Assembly (NCBI RefSeq): GCF_016908645.1
Contig: NZ_JAFBEH010000001.1
Span: 62,001 to 126,000 of the forward strand
Reading direction: 5' to 3'
Length of the DNA stretch: 64,000 nucleotides
Source: Streptococcus loxodontisalivarius
Lineage (GTDB): Bacteria > Bacillota > Bacilli > Lactobacillales > Streptococcaceae
This document shows positions 36,201-44,955 of this stretch, piece by piece; the stretch's first letter is position 1; every line of letters starts with the position of its first letter. A model generated the notes under the pieces. That model saw only the letters and a list, made by a program, of their open reading frames with translations. It was not told the origin of the DNA and did no database searches. A program made the position numbers and the translations under genes.

Positions 36201-36331
36201 GTCATCTGCCAGTAGTATTACACTATAAAGAAACTGGAGAAACTATTCAAAGTCAAACCTATTTTGTTATGAAAAATGATGAAATTCAGAATGAATTACA
36301 AGGCATAACCTTGAAAACGGTTTTTCGTTAA
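33230..36331 (+). CDS. dnaE: DNA polymerase III subunit alpha (DnaE)
   Basis: 1033 residues, the usual length of the shorter Gram-positive DnaE, which extends primers at the replication fork beside PolC. The order is: PHP domain at the N-terminus (V-G-I-M-D-K-D-N-L near 36); polymerase palm with G-R-G-S-A-A-G-S-L and catalytic M-P-D-I-D-I-D-L-P near 300-345; Y-Q-E-Q-V-M-Q-I-A near 608; and a C-terminal OB domain (residues about 880-970). AAGGAGGGG precedes the ATG. A cre-like site for pfkA lies in its last codons. Confidence 0.96.
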   Translation: MFAPLDTKTVYSFMDSVIDLRTYIDRAKDLGYSHVGIMDKDNLYAGYHFIKMAEQAGLTGVLGLDCQIDFSGQLLSTRLLALSSKGYQNLMKISTEIMSDNHDYSLLEAFFEDICLIIPHFQGIETLNLNRDFYIGVDLETEETVFSKPILPLYTIRYFSNEDRETIQVLHAIKDNLPLREVKPVAENQLLFPMKTMEQAFLSKFPESIDNLGKVISSIHYDFDSNLKLPRFNRQKDAYLELREKTQAGLEQKGLWLADYQERLERELAVIHKMGFDDYFLIVWDLLRFGRSQGYYMGMGRGSAAGSLVAYSLDITGIDPVKHNLLFERFLNEERYSMPDIDIDLPDVYRSEFLHYVRDRYGRDHAAQIVTFSTFGAKQAVRDVFKRFGAAEYELSNLTKKIGFRDNLTSVYEKNASFRQLVNSKAEYQRAYSIAKKLEGRPRQTSIHAAGIVMSDDLLTDHIPLKPGEDMMVTQYDAGAVEANGLLKMDFLGLRNLTFVQRMKELLLSEQGIDIDIASIDLEDQETLKLFAAGNTKGIFQFEQAGAINLLKRIKPRRFEEVVATTSLNRPGASDYIDNFINRKFGREEVDLIDPTIASILEPTYGIMLYQEQVMQIAQVYAGFTLGKADLLRRAMSKKDASEMHKMSADFYEGAQRLNRNPQTTERLFTMMEKFAGYGFNRSHAFAYSALAFQLAYFKCHYPAIFYNVMLNYSSSDYITDALNAQFEVQPLSINQVPYMDKLSEGRIYLGLNNLKPVPRDLAYWILENRPFQNMEDFLSRLPEKYQKEEFLVPMIQVGLFDQFDSNRRKLIENLSSLITFVSELGSLFADLSYNWIEAEDFSNLEKYQAEKEILGIGISPHPLKELLKQGGAYQMIGQVQANQQATLLVQLDKLKIIRTKSNGQQMAFATVTDTQSTIEVTIFPETFHHYSQLLKEGGLYYMTGKIQERDGKNQMILGKLEQASLEKLWLLIENHQNDQAIARVLAAFPGHLPVVLHYKETGETIQSQTYFVMKNDEIQNELQGITLKTVFR
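36311..36326 (+). promoter_or_regulatory. Candidate CcpA (cre) site upstream of pfkA
   Basis: TTGAAAACGGTTTTTC fits the catabolite-responsive element pattern TGNAANCGNWNNCW with one deviation. It is centred about 65 bases before the likely pfkA transcription start, a position typical of CcpA activation of glycolytic operons. Confidence 0.45.
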
Positions 36332-36359
36332 ATTTTTAACAAAAATAGGAGCGTTTTGA

Positions 36360-37427
<1,068 letters not shown>

Positions 37428-37498
37428 GAAAAAGTCAATTAATTATATTTGTTAAACCGTCGCTAGTCGACATTAAATAAAGGGAGTTTCATATAATC

Positions 37499-39001
37499 AT
37501 GAATAAACGTGTAAAAATCGTTGCAACACTTGGACCTGCGGTTGAAATCCGTGGTGGTAAAAAATTCGGTGAAGATGGATACTGGGGTGAAAAACTTGAC
37601 CACCAAGCATCTGCTGAAAAAATCGCTCAATTGATCACTGAAGGTGCTAACGTTTTCCGTTTCAACTTCTCACACGGTGACCATGCAGAACAAGGTGAAC
37701 GTATGGAAGTTGTTCGTAAAGCAGAAGAGCTTGCAGGACAAAAAGTTGGTTTCCTTCTTGATACTAAAGGACCAGAAATCCGTACTGAATTGTTTGCTGA
37801 AGATGCAAAAGAATATTCATACAAAACTGGTGAACAAATTCGCGTTGCAACTAAACAAGGTATCCAATCAACACGCGATGTTATCGCATTGAACGTTGCT
37901 GGTGCACTTGATGTCTTCGACGATGTTGAAGTTGGTAAACAAGTTCTTATCGATGATGGTAAACTTGGACTTCGTGTTGTTGAAAAAGATGCTGATAAAC
38001 GTGAATTCATCGTTGAAGTTGAAAACGATGGTGTTATCGCTAAACAAAAAGGTGTAAACATTCCTTACACTAAAATTCCTTTCCCAGCACTTGCAGAACG
38101 TGATAATGCTGATATTCGTTTTGGTCTTGAACAAGGTCTTAACTTTATCGCTATCTCATTTGTACGTACTGCTAAAGACGTTAACGAAGTACGTGCTATC
38201 TGTGAAGAAACAGGTAACGGACACGTTAAATTGTTCGCTAAAATCGAAAACCAACAAGGTATTGACAACATTGATGAAATCATCGAAGCTGCTGATGGTA
38301 TCATGATTGCTCGTGGTGATATGGGTATCGAAGTTCCATTTGAAATGGTTCCAGTTTACCAAAAAATGATCATCACTAAAGTAAATGCAGCTGGTAAAGC
38401 AGTTATTACAGCAACAAACATGCTTGAAACAATGACTGATAAACCACGTGCAACTCGTTCAGAAGTATCTGACGTCTTCAACGCTGTTATCGATGGTACT
38501 GATGCAACAATGCTTTCAGGTGAGTCAGCTAACGGTAAATACCCAGTTGAATCAGTTCGTACAATGGCTACAATCGATAAGAATGCACAAACACTTCTTA
38601 ACGAATACGGTCGTCTTGATTCATCAAAATTTGCTCGTACAACTAAGACAGAAGTTGTTGCTTCAGCTGTTAAAGATGCTGCAAGCTCAATGGATATCAA
38701 ACTTGTTGTTGCGTTGACTGAATCAGGTAATACTGCACGTCTTATCTCTAAATACCGTCCAGATGCTGATATCTTGGCAGTAACATTTGATGAGAAAACT
38801 CAAAAATCATTGATGATTAACTGGGGTGTTATTCCAGTTGTTACTGAAAAACCAGCTTCAACAGACGATATGTTTGACGTAGCTGAAAAAGTAGCTCTTG
38901 AATCAGGACTTGTTGAATCAGGTGATAACATTGTTATCGTTGCTGGTGTCCCAGTTGGTTCAGGTGGTACAAACACAATGCGCATCCGCACTGTAAAATA
39001 A
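37499..39001 (+). CDS. pyk: Pyruvate kinase
   Basis: Pyruvate kinase makes pyruvate and ATP from phosphoenolpyruvate. The 500-residue product starts K-I-V-A-T-L-G-P-A and has R-F-N-F-S-H-G (near 52), L-L-D-T-K-G-P-E-I-R-T (near 85), the metal site A-K-I-E-N-Q-Q-G and M-I-A-R-G-D-M-G-I-E-V-P (near 265), and A-T-N-M-L-E-T-M. The C-terminal domain is complete, so allosteric control by a sugar phosphate is likely. AAGGGAG lies before the ATG. No lactate dehydrogenase gene is attached as in the lactococcal las operon. Confidence 0.97.
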   Translation: MNKRVKIVATLGPAVEIRGGKKFGEDGYWGEKLDHQASAEKIAQLITEGANVFRFNFSHGDHAEQGERMEVVRKAEELAGQKVGFLLDTKGPEIRTELFAEDAKEYSYKTGEQIRVATKQGIQSTRDVIALNVAGALDVFDDVEVGKQVLIDDGKLGLRVVEKDADKREFIVEVENDGVIAKQKGVNIPYTKIPFPALAERDNADIRFGLEQGLNFIAISFVRTAKDVNEVRAICEETGNGHVKLFAKIENQQGIDNIDEIIEAADGIMIARGDMGIEVPFEMVPVYQKMIITKVNAAGKAVITATNMLETMTDKPRATRSEVSDVFNAVIDGTDATMLSGESANGKYPVESVRTMATIDKNAQTLLNEYGRLDSSKFARTTKTEVVASAVKDAASSMDIKLVVALTESGNTARLISKYRPDADILAVTFDEKTQKSLMINWGVIPVVTEKPASTDDMFDVAEKVALESGLVESGDNIVIVAGVPVGSGGTNTMRIRTVK

Positions 39002-39011
39002 TAAAATAAAA

Positions 39012-39056
39012 AAGTCTATCGAATAGCGAGATTGCCTATTTGATAGGCTTTTTATC
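39012..39056 (+). terminator. Terminator of pfkA-pyk
   Basis: AAGTCTATCGAATAG (39012-39026) pairs with CTATTTGATAGGCTT (39036-39050) with two mismatches, then TTTT. Confidence 0.8.
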
Positions 39057-39101
39057 TTGTCTTGAAAATGATAGTAGGCCTTTACCATGTCATTTTACTT
39101 T

Positions 39102-39161
39102 AGGATGATAATTATAATTCATGACTTTCTTACTATTATATTTTAAAGTCATCCTTTTTTT
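39102..39161 (+). terminator. Second nested hairpin with T run
   Basis: ATGACTTT (39121-39128) pairs with AAAGTCAT (39145-39152), and AGGATGA (39102-39108) can pair with TCATCCT (39149-39155); seven T follow. It lies before the promoter of the next gene and may back up the pyk terminator. Confidence 0.6.
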
Positions 39162-39174
39162 GCCTTCTAATTCA

Positions 39175-39183
39175 TGGTATAAT
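39175..39183 (+). promoter_or_regulatory. Extended -10 promoter
   Basis: TGG-TATAAT at 39175-39183, 20 bases before the ATG of the signal peptidase-like gene. Confidence 0.6.
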
Positions 39184-39202
39184 ATTATTAGAGGAGTAAC
39201 GA

Positions 39203-39760
39203 ATGGTAAAAAGAGATTTAATTAGAAATATTATACTTATAGTCATTGCAATCTTAGCTTTTATTCTTTTGAGAATGTTTATTTTTTCAAGTTTTAGGGT
39301 TCATGAAGATGCTTCCAATACTTTCTTGCAAAAAAATGACATAGTTGTTGTTAATAAAAATGTTACTCCAGCTTATAAGGACTTCATTGTTTATGAAGTT
39401 GATGGTATTTTTTACATTAGTAGGGTAATTGGAACTCCAGGTGATACGGTAACAGTAATGGATGATATTCTGTATATTAATGATGTTGTTCAGGATGAGA
39501 GTTATATTGAAGAAGAGAAGGCTGACTACCAAACAAGTAATAATCAGCAAGTTTTTACTTCAGATCTTTCTGTTTCGACAGTTAGCTCAGGAAAATATAC
39601 CAGTGTACCTGACGGGACTTATTTAGTTTTAAATGATGATCGTCAGAATACTAATGACAGTCGTAAATTTGGTCTCATTAAGAAGAGTCAAATCAGAGGG
39701 GTTATTAATTTTAGGCTTTATCCTTTAGATAAATTTGGATTTTTTGATTCAGAAAAATAA
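39203..39760 (+). CDS. Signal peptidase I-like protein lacking the catalytic dyad
   Basis: 185 residues with one N-terminal membrane helix (about 8-30) and an S26 peptidase fold outside. Family boxes remain: F-R-V-x-x-x-A-S-N-T-F-L (31-42), Y-I-S-R-V-I-G-T-P-G-D (71-81) and L-V-L-N-D-D-R-x-N-T-N-D-S-R-K-F-G near 145-161. Where active enzymes have Ser (V-x-G-x-S-M-x-P) this has Ala37, with Ser38 shifted by one. Where they have Lys before R-V-I-G it has Ser73. It is therefore probably not an ordinary signal peptidase. Related inactive homologues help pilus assembly, but no pilus genes are here. Confidence 0.8.
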   Translation: MVKRDLIRNIILIVIAILAFILLRMFIFSSFRVHEDASNTFLQKNDIVVVNKNVTPAYKDFIVYEVDGIFYISRVIGTPGDTVTVMDDILYINDVVQDESYIEEEKADYQTSNNQQVFTSDLSVSTVSSGKYTSVPDGTYLVLNDDRQNTNDSRKFGLIKKSQIRGVINFRLYPLDKFGFFDSEK

Positions 39761-39792
39761 TTGATTTCTTTTAGAAATTACTAGTTTAGAAG

Positions 39793-39820
39793 AGCCTGAT
39801 GTTTACATCAAGCTTTTTAT
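39793..39820 (+). terminator. Terminator of the signal peptidase-like gene
   Basis: AGC-TGATGT pairs with ACATCA-GCT (39793-39814), with small mismatches, followed by TTTTTATTTTT. Confidence 0.7.
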
Positions 39821-39830
39821 TTTTATGAAA

Positions 39831-39845
39831 TTGACTATACCAATT
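39831..39845 (+). promoter_or_regulatory. NagR-like operator 1 of glmS
   Basis: TTGACTATACCAATT; the reverse reads AATTGGTATAGTCAA, like GntR-family NagR/DasR sites. It lies 6 bases before the -35 box. Confidence 0.55.
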
Positions 39846-39851
39846 TATTTC

Positions 39852-39880
39852 TTGACAGAAAAAATGATTAGGTATATACT
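39852..39880 (+). promoter_or_regulatory. glmS promoter
   Basis: TTGACA at 39852-39857 and TATACT at 39875-39880, spacing 17: strong consensus. Confidence 0.88.
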
Positions 39881-39908
39881 GTAATTGCAAGGTTTTGGTA
39901 GTCATTGA

Positions 39909-39923
39909 TTGACTATACCAATT
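39909..39923 (+). promoter_or_regulatory. NagR-like operator 2 of glmS
   Basis: An exact repeat of TTGACTATACCAATT, about 25-35 bases after the expected transcription start. It also forms a hairpin with TTGGTAGTCA just upstream (about 39895-39904). Confidence 0.55.
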
Positions 39924-39976
39924 CTTAAATAAAACTTAAGGAGAGTAGCAGTTAGTCTCTGCTACGATAATTTATT

Positions 39977-41788
39977 ATGTGTGGTATTGTAGGTGTTGTA
40001 GGAAATTCAAATGCAACTGATATTTTGATGCAAGGTCTTGAAAAATTGGAATATCGTGGCTATGATTCAGCTGGTATCTATGTCGTAAACGGTGAACGTT
40101 CAAACTTGATTAAATCTGTTGGTCGAATTGCTGATCTTCGTGCTAAGATTGGTATCGATATCGCTGGTTCAGCTGGTATTGGTCACACTCGTTGGGCAAC
40201 ACATGGTCAAGTTACTGAAGATAACGCTCACCCTCATACTTCTGAAACAGGTCGTTTTGTACTTGTTCACAATGGTGTTATTGAAAACTATCTTCAAATT
40301 AAAGAAGAATATCTTGCTGGTCATACACTTAAAGGACAAACTGATACCGAGATTGCAGTTCACTTGATTGGCCAATTTGTTGAAGATGGGTTAACAGTTC
40401 TTGAGGCTTTCAAAAAAGCACTTCATATTATTGAAGGATCTTATGCCTTTGCATTGATTGATTCTGAGAATGCTGATACAATCTTTGTTGCAAAAAATAA
40501 ATCTCCTCTTCTTATTGGTCTTGGAGATGGTTACAACATGGTATGTTCTGATGCAATGGCAATGATTCGTGAAACATCACAATTTATGGAAATCCATGAT
40601 AAAGAACTTGTTGTTCTTACAAAAGATAGTGTTCAAATCTCTGATTATGATGGAAATCTTGTAGAACGTCAAGCGTACACTGCTGAACTTGACCTTTCAG
40701 ATATTGGTAAAGGAACTTATCCATTCTATATGCTTAAAGAGATTGATGAGCAACCTACAGTAATGCGTAAATTGATTTCAACTTATGCTGATGCTGATGG
40801 TAATCTTACTGTTGACCCTGCAATTGTGAAATCTGTACAAGAAGCAGGTCGTATCTATATCCTTGCAGCTGGTACATCATACAATGCTGGTTTTGCATCA
40901 AAAGCAATGATTGAAAAATTGACAGATACACCTGTTGAACTTGGTGTTGCATCAGAATGGGGCTATAATATGCCACTTTTGAGTGAGAAACCAATGTTTA
41001 TTTTGTTGAGTCAATCAGGTGAGACAGCCGACAGCCGTCAAGTTTTGGTTAAAGCAAATGAAATGGGAATTCCTAGCTTGACAGTAACGAATGTTCCAGG
41101 TTCAACACTTTCACGTGAAGCAACCTATACAATGTTGTTACACGCAGGTCCAGAAATTGCTGTAGCATCTACTAAAGCCTATACAGCTCAAGTTGCTGCA
41201 CTTGCTTTCCTTTCAAAAGCTGTTGGTGAAGCTAATGGTAAGAAAGAAGCAGTTGAGTTTGATTTGGTACACGAACTATCACTTGTTGCACAATCAATCG
41301 AGGCAACCCTTTCAGAAAAAGACCTCATTGAAGAGAAAGTTCAAGGGCTTCTTGCAGATGCACGCAACGCTTTCTATATCGGACGTGGTAACGATTATTA
41401 TGTTGCTATGGAAGCATCACTTAAATTGAAAGAAATCTCATACATTCAATGTGAAGGCTTTGCAGCAGGAGAATTGAAACACGGTACAATTTCCTTGATT
41501 GAAGATGGTGTGCCAGTTCTTGCCCTCATTTCAAACAACGAAGTCCTAGCAGCCCACACACGTGGTAACGTTCAAGAGGTTATCGCTCGAGGAGCTAACG
41601 TTTTGACTATCGTTGATGAAACTATGGCGCGTGAAGATGATGACATCAAAGTCTCAACTGTCCACCCGTATCTATCATCAATCACAATGGTCGTTCCAAC
41701 ACAGTTGGTTGCTTACTATGCAACTCTCCAACGAGGGCTTGATGTTGATAAGCCACGTAACCTTGCAAAATCAGTTACAGTTGAATAA
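39977..41788 (+). CDS. glmS: Glutamine-fructose-6-phosphate aminotransferase
   Basis: GlmS makes glucosamine 6-phosphate from fructose 6-phosphate and glutamine, the entry to cell-wall amino sugars. The 603-residue product begins M-C-G-I-V-G with the N-terminal nucleophile Cys, then H-T-R-W-A-T-H-G and H-N-G-V-I-E-N-Y of the glutaminase domain. Two SIS sugar-isomerase domains follow (A-A-G-T-S-Y-N-A-G near 297, L-S-Q-S-G-E-T-A-D-S near 347) and the conserved end L-A-K-S-V-T-V-E. There is no glmS ribozyme upstream; instead two NagR-like operators surround a strong promoter. Confidence 0.97.
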   Translation: MCGIVGVVGNSNATDILMQGLEKLEYRGYDSAGIYVVNGERSNLIKSVGRIADLRAKIGIDIAGSAGIGHTRWATHGQVTEDNAHPHTSETGRFVLVHNGVIENYLQIKEEYLAGHTLKGQTDTEIAVHLIGQFVEDGLTVLEAFKKALHIIEGSYAFALIDSENADTIFVAKNKSPLLIGLGDGYNMVCSDAMAMIRETSQFMEIHDKELVVLTKDSVQISDYDGNLVERQAYTAELDLSDIGKGTYPFYMLKEIDEQPTVMRKLISTYADADGNLTVDPAIVKSVQEAGRIYILAAGTSYNAGFASKAMIEKLTDTPVELGVASEWGYNMPLLSEKPMFILLSQSGETADSRQVLVKANEMGIPSLTVTNVPGSTLSREATYTMLLHAGPEIAVASTKAYTAQVAALAFLSKAVGEANGKKEAVEFDLVHELSLVAQSIEATLSEKDLIEEKVQGLLADARNAFYIGRGNDYYVAMEASLKLKEISYIQCEGFAAGELKHGTISLIEDGVPVLALISNNEVLAAHTRGNVQEVIARGANVLTIVDETMAREDDDIKVSTVHPYLSSITMVVPTQLVAYYATLQRGLDVDKPRNLAKSVTVE

Positions 41789-41796
41789 AAATAAGG

Positions 41797-41828
41797 GCCT
41801 TTCGTAAGTTTTCTATCGAAAGGCTTTT
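41797..41828 (+). terminator. Terminator of glmS
   Basis: GCCTTTCG (41797-41804) pairs with CGAAAGGC (41817-41824), then TTTT. Confidence 0.85.
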
Positions 41829-41903
41829 CATTTTCTAGGAATGCTTGTCAGCTCTGCTATTTTACGGTAAAATAGTTGTTATATTAAAAAATAGGAGTTA
41901 ATC

Positions 41904-42233
41904 ATGTCACTACCAAATTGTCCAAAATGTAATTCAGAATATGTTTATGAAGATGGAGTTTTGCTTGTTTGTCCTGAGTGTGCCTACGAGTGGGATCCAA
42001 ATGAGGTTGAAGAAGAAGGTGTGGTAGCTATTGATGCTAATGGTAATAAATTAGCTGATGGTGATACTGTTACTTTGATCAAAGACCTTAAAGTTAAGGG
42101 TGCTCCAAAAGATCTTAAGCAAGGTACTCGTGTTAAAAACATTCGTATCGTTGAAGGTGATCACAATATTGACTGTAAAATTGATGGTTTTGGTGCCATG
42201 AAATTGAAATCAGAATTCGTTAAGAAAATCTAA
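41904..42233 (+). CDS. PhnA/YjdM-like zinc-ribbon protein
   Basis: 109 residues. The N-terminal zinc ribbon is C-P-K-C-N (residues 6-9) and C-P-E-C-A-Y-E-W (about 24-31). A small beta domain follows with [15 protein letters not shown] and the conserved ending K-L-K-S-E-F-V-K-K. This matches the PhnA/YjdM family, whose old name 'alkylphosphonate uptake protein' is not supported by function. It is monocistronic, with a terminator 7 bases after the stop. Confidence 0.88.
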   Translation: MSLPNCPKCNSEYVYEDGVLLVCPECAYEWDPNEVEEEGVVAIDANGNKLADGDTVTLIKDLKVKGAPKDLKQGTRVKNIRIVEGDHNIDCKIDGFGAMKLKSEFVKKI

Positions 42234-42240
42234 ATTTGTA

Positions 42241-42285
42241 GGATCAGATATTCATTCTCCTAGTAGAGTGCGTCTGGTCCTTTTT
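42241..42285 (+). terminator. Terminator of the phnA-like gene
   Basis: GGATCAGA (42241-42248) pairs with TCTGGTCC (42273-42280), then TTTTT. Confidence 0.7.
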
Positions 42286-42470
42286 ACATAGAAAAAACTA
42301 TCAAAAAAGGTCAAATTTTGGTATAATATTGGTATTAGTTTGGATTTTGGTGCTTAGAATAGGTAATGAAGCCATAAAGTTAGTAAACTGTGCTTGTTTA
42401 TCTATCATTCAATTGAGTTTTTATCTAAAACACTGAATATCAGGTCCAAAAGATTTTGTTAGGAGAGACT

Positions 42471-43112
42471 ATGTCTTACATTTTACAAGTCCTACCAAGC
42501 CTGCTAAGCGGTGCTGTGGTAACATTAGAAGTTTTTGCAATTGTGGTTGTTCTTTCAATCCCAATTGGAGCAGCTCTTGCCTTTCTGATGCAAATTAAAT
42601 TTAAACCTTTACGTTGGCTCTTGACCATCTATGTTTGGGTTATGCGTGGAACACCTTTACTCTTGCAATTGATTTTCTTCTACTATGTATTGCCAAGTGT
42701 TGGAGTGGTTATGGAACGTATTCCTGCGGCAATCCTTGCTTTCACTCTTAATTATGCGGCTTATTTTGCAGAAATCTTCCGTGGTGGTATCGAGGCAATT
42801 CCTAAAGGTCAGTTCGAAGCAGCTAAGGTTTTGAAATTCAATCAACTTCAAACCATTCGTTACATCATTTTGCCACAAGTTTTCAAGATTGTTCTACCAA
42901 GTGTTTTCAATGAAATTATCAATCTTGTTAAAGATTCTTCACTTGTCTACGTTCTGGGTGTTGGAGACCTTCTTATGGCAAGTAAAACTGCGGCAAACCG
43001 TGATGCAACGCTTGCCCCAATGTTTATTGCAGGTGCCATTTACCTTCTATTGATTGGTGCTGTCACAGTACTATCAAAACAAATTGAGAAAAAGTATGAT
43101 TATTATAAGTAA
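42471..43112 (+). CDS. Amino-acid ABC transporter permease
   Basis: 213 residues with about five membrane helices of the polar amino-acid permease family. W-V-M-R-G-T-P-L-L-L-Q-L near residue 57 and the EAA loop (F-E-A-A-K-V-L-K-F-N-Q near residue 115) are diagnostic. It heads a complete permease-ATPase-binding-protein operon. The ATG at 42471 follows AGGAGAG; an in-frame TTG 15 bases earlier is rejected. The 237-base upstream spacer has a TATAAT near 42321 and no gene. Ligand unknown; cystine or another polar amino acid is possible. Confidence 0.92.
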   Translation: MSYILQVLPSLLSGAVVTLEVFAIVVVLSIPIGAALAFLMQIKFKPLRWLLTIYVWVMRGTPLLLQLIFFYYVLPSVGVVMERIPAAILAFTLNYAAYFAEIFRGGIEAIPKGQFEAAKVLKFNQLQTIRYIILPQVFKIVLPSVFNEIINLVKDSSLVYVLGVGDLLMASKTAANRDATLAPMFIAGAIYLLLIGAVTVLSKQIEKKYDYYK

Positions 43113-43121
43113 GGTGATGAC

Positions 43122-43751
43122 ATGTTAGAATTAAAAAATGTTTTCAAAAATTTTGGTCAAAAGGTTATTTTTCATGACTTTAGTCTGACAATTCAAGATG
43201 GTGAAGTTCTAGCGATTGTTGGTCCATCTGGTGGTGGTAAGACTACATTGCTTCGTATGCTAGCTGGTCTTGAGACAATGGATGCTGGTGAAGTCATTTA
43301 TAATGGGAAACCAGTTCCTACCAATCACTTAGAAACTGAAAATCTTTTGGGCTTTGTTTTTCAAGATTTCCAACTCTTTCCGCATATGACTGTTTTGGAT
43401 AATCTCATCTTGTCACCAACCAAAACGATGGGAATGACAAAAAGCGATGCGACAGATAAAGCTCTTGGTCTTTTAAAACGTTTGGGATTGTCTGAGCATG
43501 CTAATGTCTATCCATCTTCACTGTCAGGTGGTCAGAAACAGCGTGTTGCTCTTGCGCGTGCAATGATGATTGATCCTGAGATTATTGGTTATGATGAGCC
43601 TACATCGGCTCTAGATCCTGAGTTGCGTCAGGAAGTTGAAAATTTGATTAAGCAGAATCGTGAAACTGGTGTTACACAAATTGTGGTTACCCATGATATG
43701 ACTTTTGCTGAAAATATTGCAGATAATATTCTTCGAGTAAATCCAAAATAA
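43122..43751 (+). CDS. Amino-acid ABC transporter ATP-binding protein
   Basis: 209 residues, a shortened but complete ABC ATPase. Walker A G-P-S-G-G-G-K-T-T (31-39), Q-loop F-Q-D-F-Q-L-F-P-H, signature L-S-G-G-Q-K-Q-R-V-A-L-A-R-A (about 130-143), Walker B I-I-G-Y-D-E-P-T-S-A-L-D, and switch His in V-V-T-H-D-M. It powers the permease 9 bases upstream and might also serve the orphan binding-protein/permease pair at 11.3-12.8 kb. Confidence 0.94.
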   Translation: MLELKNVFKNFGQKVIFHDFSLTIQDGEVLAIVGPSGGGKTTLLRMLAGLETMDAGEVIYNGKPVPTNHLETENLLGFVFQDFQLFPHMTVLDNLILSPTKTMGMTKSDATDKALGLLKRLGLSEHANVYPSSLSGGQKQRVALARAMMIDPEIIGYDEPTSALDPELRQEVENLIKQNRETGVTQIVVTHDMTFAENIADNILRVNPK

Positions 43752-43765
43752 AGTGAGGACTATTT

Positions 43766-44611
43766 ATGAAATTGAAAAAATGGATTGCCCTTGGCGTTGC
43801 AGCACTTGCAACTGTAACTTTAGCAGCTTGTAGCTCTTCAAGTTCAAGTAGCTCAAAAGCTAATTCTGATAATTGGTCAACCTATGAGAAAGACAAAACA
43901 ATTACTATCGGTTTTGATAACACATTTGTACCAATGGGTTACGAGAATGAAGATGGTAAGAATGTCGGTTTTGATATTGACCTTGCTAATGCTGTCTTTG
44001 CAGAATACGGTATTACGGTTAAATGGCAGTCAATCAACTGGGATATGAAAGAAACTGAGTTGAACAACGGTACCATTGATTTGATTTGGAACGGTTACTC
44101 AGTGACTGATGAGCGTAAGGAAAAAGTAGCCTTTACTGATCCTTATATGGTAAATGAGCAGGTGCTTGTCACTAAGAAATCATCTAATATCACAACTGTA
44201 GCTGGTATGAAAGATAAGGTTTTGGGTGCCCAGGCAGGTTCATCAGGTTATGATACCTTTACATCAAATCCAGAAATCTTGAAAGATATTGTTTCAGGTG
44301 GCGATGCAACTCAATATGAAACATTTACTCAAGCTCTTATTGACTTAGATAATGATCGTATTGACGGTCTCTTGATTGACCGTGTTTATGCGAATTACTA
44401 TTTGAATCAAGAAGGTACTTTGGATAATTACAATATCATCAGTACTGGCTATGATGCTGAAAACTTCTCAGTAGGTGCTCGTAAAGCTGATAAAACATTG
44501 GTTACTAAAATCAATGAAGCTTTCAAACAACTCTACAAAGAAGGTAAATTCCAAGAAATTTCAAACAAATGGTTTGGAGAAGACGTTGCTACTGACGACA
44601 TTAAAAGTTAA
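43766..44611 (+). CDS. Amino-acid ABC transporter substrate-binding lipoprotein
   Basis: 281 residues. Signal peptide with lipobox L-A-A-C (19-22), a poly-Ser spacer, then a family 3 binding fold: K-T-I-T-I-G-F-D-N-T-F-V-P-M-G near 43 and N-V-G-F-D-I-D-L-A near 65, both typical of amino-acid receptors. D-L-I-W-N-G-Y-S-V-T follows. It is lipid-anchored outside the cell and delivers its ligand to the permease encoded in the same operon. It lies 14 bases after the ATPase gene. The operon ends in a hairpin-array repeat with a terminator-like end. Confidence 0.93.
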   Translation: MKLKKWIALGVAALATVTLAACSSSSSSSSKANSDNWSTYEKDKTITIGFDNTFVPMGYENEDGKNVGFDIDLANAVFAEYGITVKWQSINWDMKETELNNGTIDLIWNGYSVTDERKEKVAFTDPYMVNEQVLVTKKSSNITTVAGMKDKVLGAQAGSSGYDTFTSNPEILKDIVSGGDATQYETFTQALIDLDNDRIDGLLIDRVYANYYLNQEGTLDNYNIISTGYDAENFSVGARKADKTLVTKINEAFKQLYKEGKFQEISNKWFGEDVATDDIKS

Positions 44612-44620
44612 GAAAAGAGA

Positions 44621-44911
44621 GTGGGACAAAAATCGGTAATTCCGAAGGAATTCGATTTTGTCAGCAAGTCTTTCTTTTAGGTTGCTGACCTGAAACAGTC
44701 TATCCCCAGACTGTTTCACTCCCACCTCCGCACACTTCCAACAGTTCAGTGAACTGTTGGAAGTTGGAAATGAAGCAAACAAAGTTTGCGTCATTCGTTA
44801 GGGCTGTAAGAGTTGATTTTTCAACGAATTAGAGCCCACTCAACCACTGCGTCTTGCAAATCAGACTAAAAAGAAAGAGGACTAGGAATTTTTTTCCAGC
44901 CTCTTTTTATT
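44621..44911 (+). repeat. Hairpin-array intergenic element
   Basis: Successive stems: GACAAAAATCG with CGATTTT-GTC (44625-44662), GTCAGCAA/TTGCTGAC (44660-44689), GAAACAGTC/GACTGTTTC (44692-44717), CTTCCAACAGTT/AACTGTTGGAAG (44735-44763), GCAAAC/GTTTGC (44775-44789), and a terminator-like AAGAGG-CT-GGAA/TTCC-CCTCTT with T run (44875-44910). GTGGGA (44621-44626) can pair with TCCCAC near 44720 to close the first half. No gene is present. Confidence 0.65.
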
Positions 44912-44915
44912 TGTG

Positions 44916-44952
44916 CAAAAATAGTCTAATCAGTTTGATAAGACTATTTTTG
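44916..44952 (-). terminator. Terminator of the CDF gene
   Basis: CAAAAATAGTCT (44916-44927) pairs with AGACTATTTTTG (44941-44952). Confidence 0.7.
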
Positions 44953-44955
44953 GTT

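Noticed and set aside
37627-38304. Several antisense frames in pyk
   Set aside because: They follow from codon bias of a highly expressed gene; no ribosome sites or promoters.
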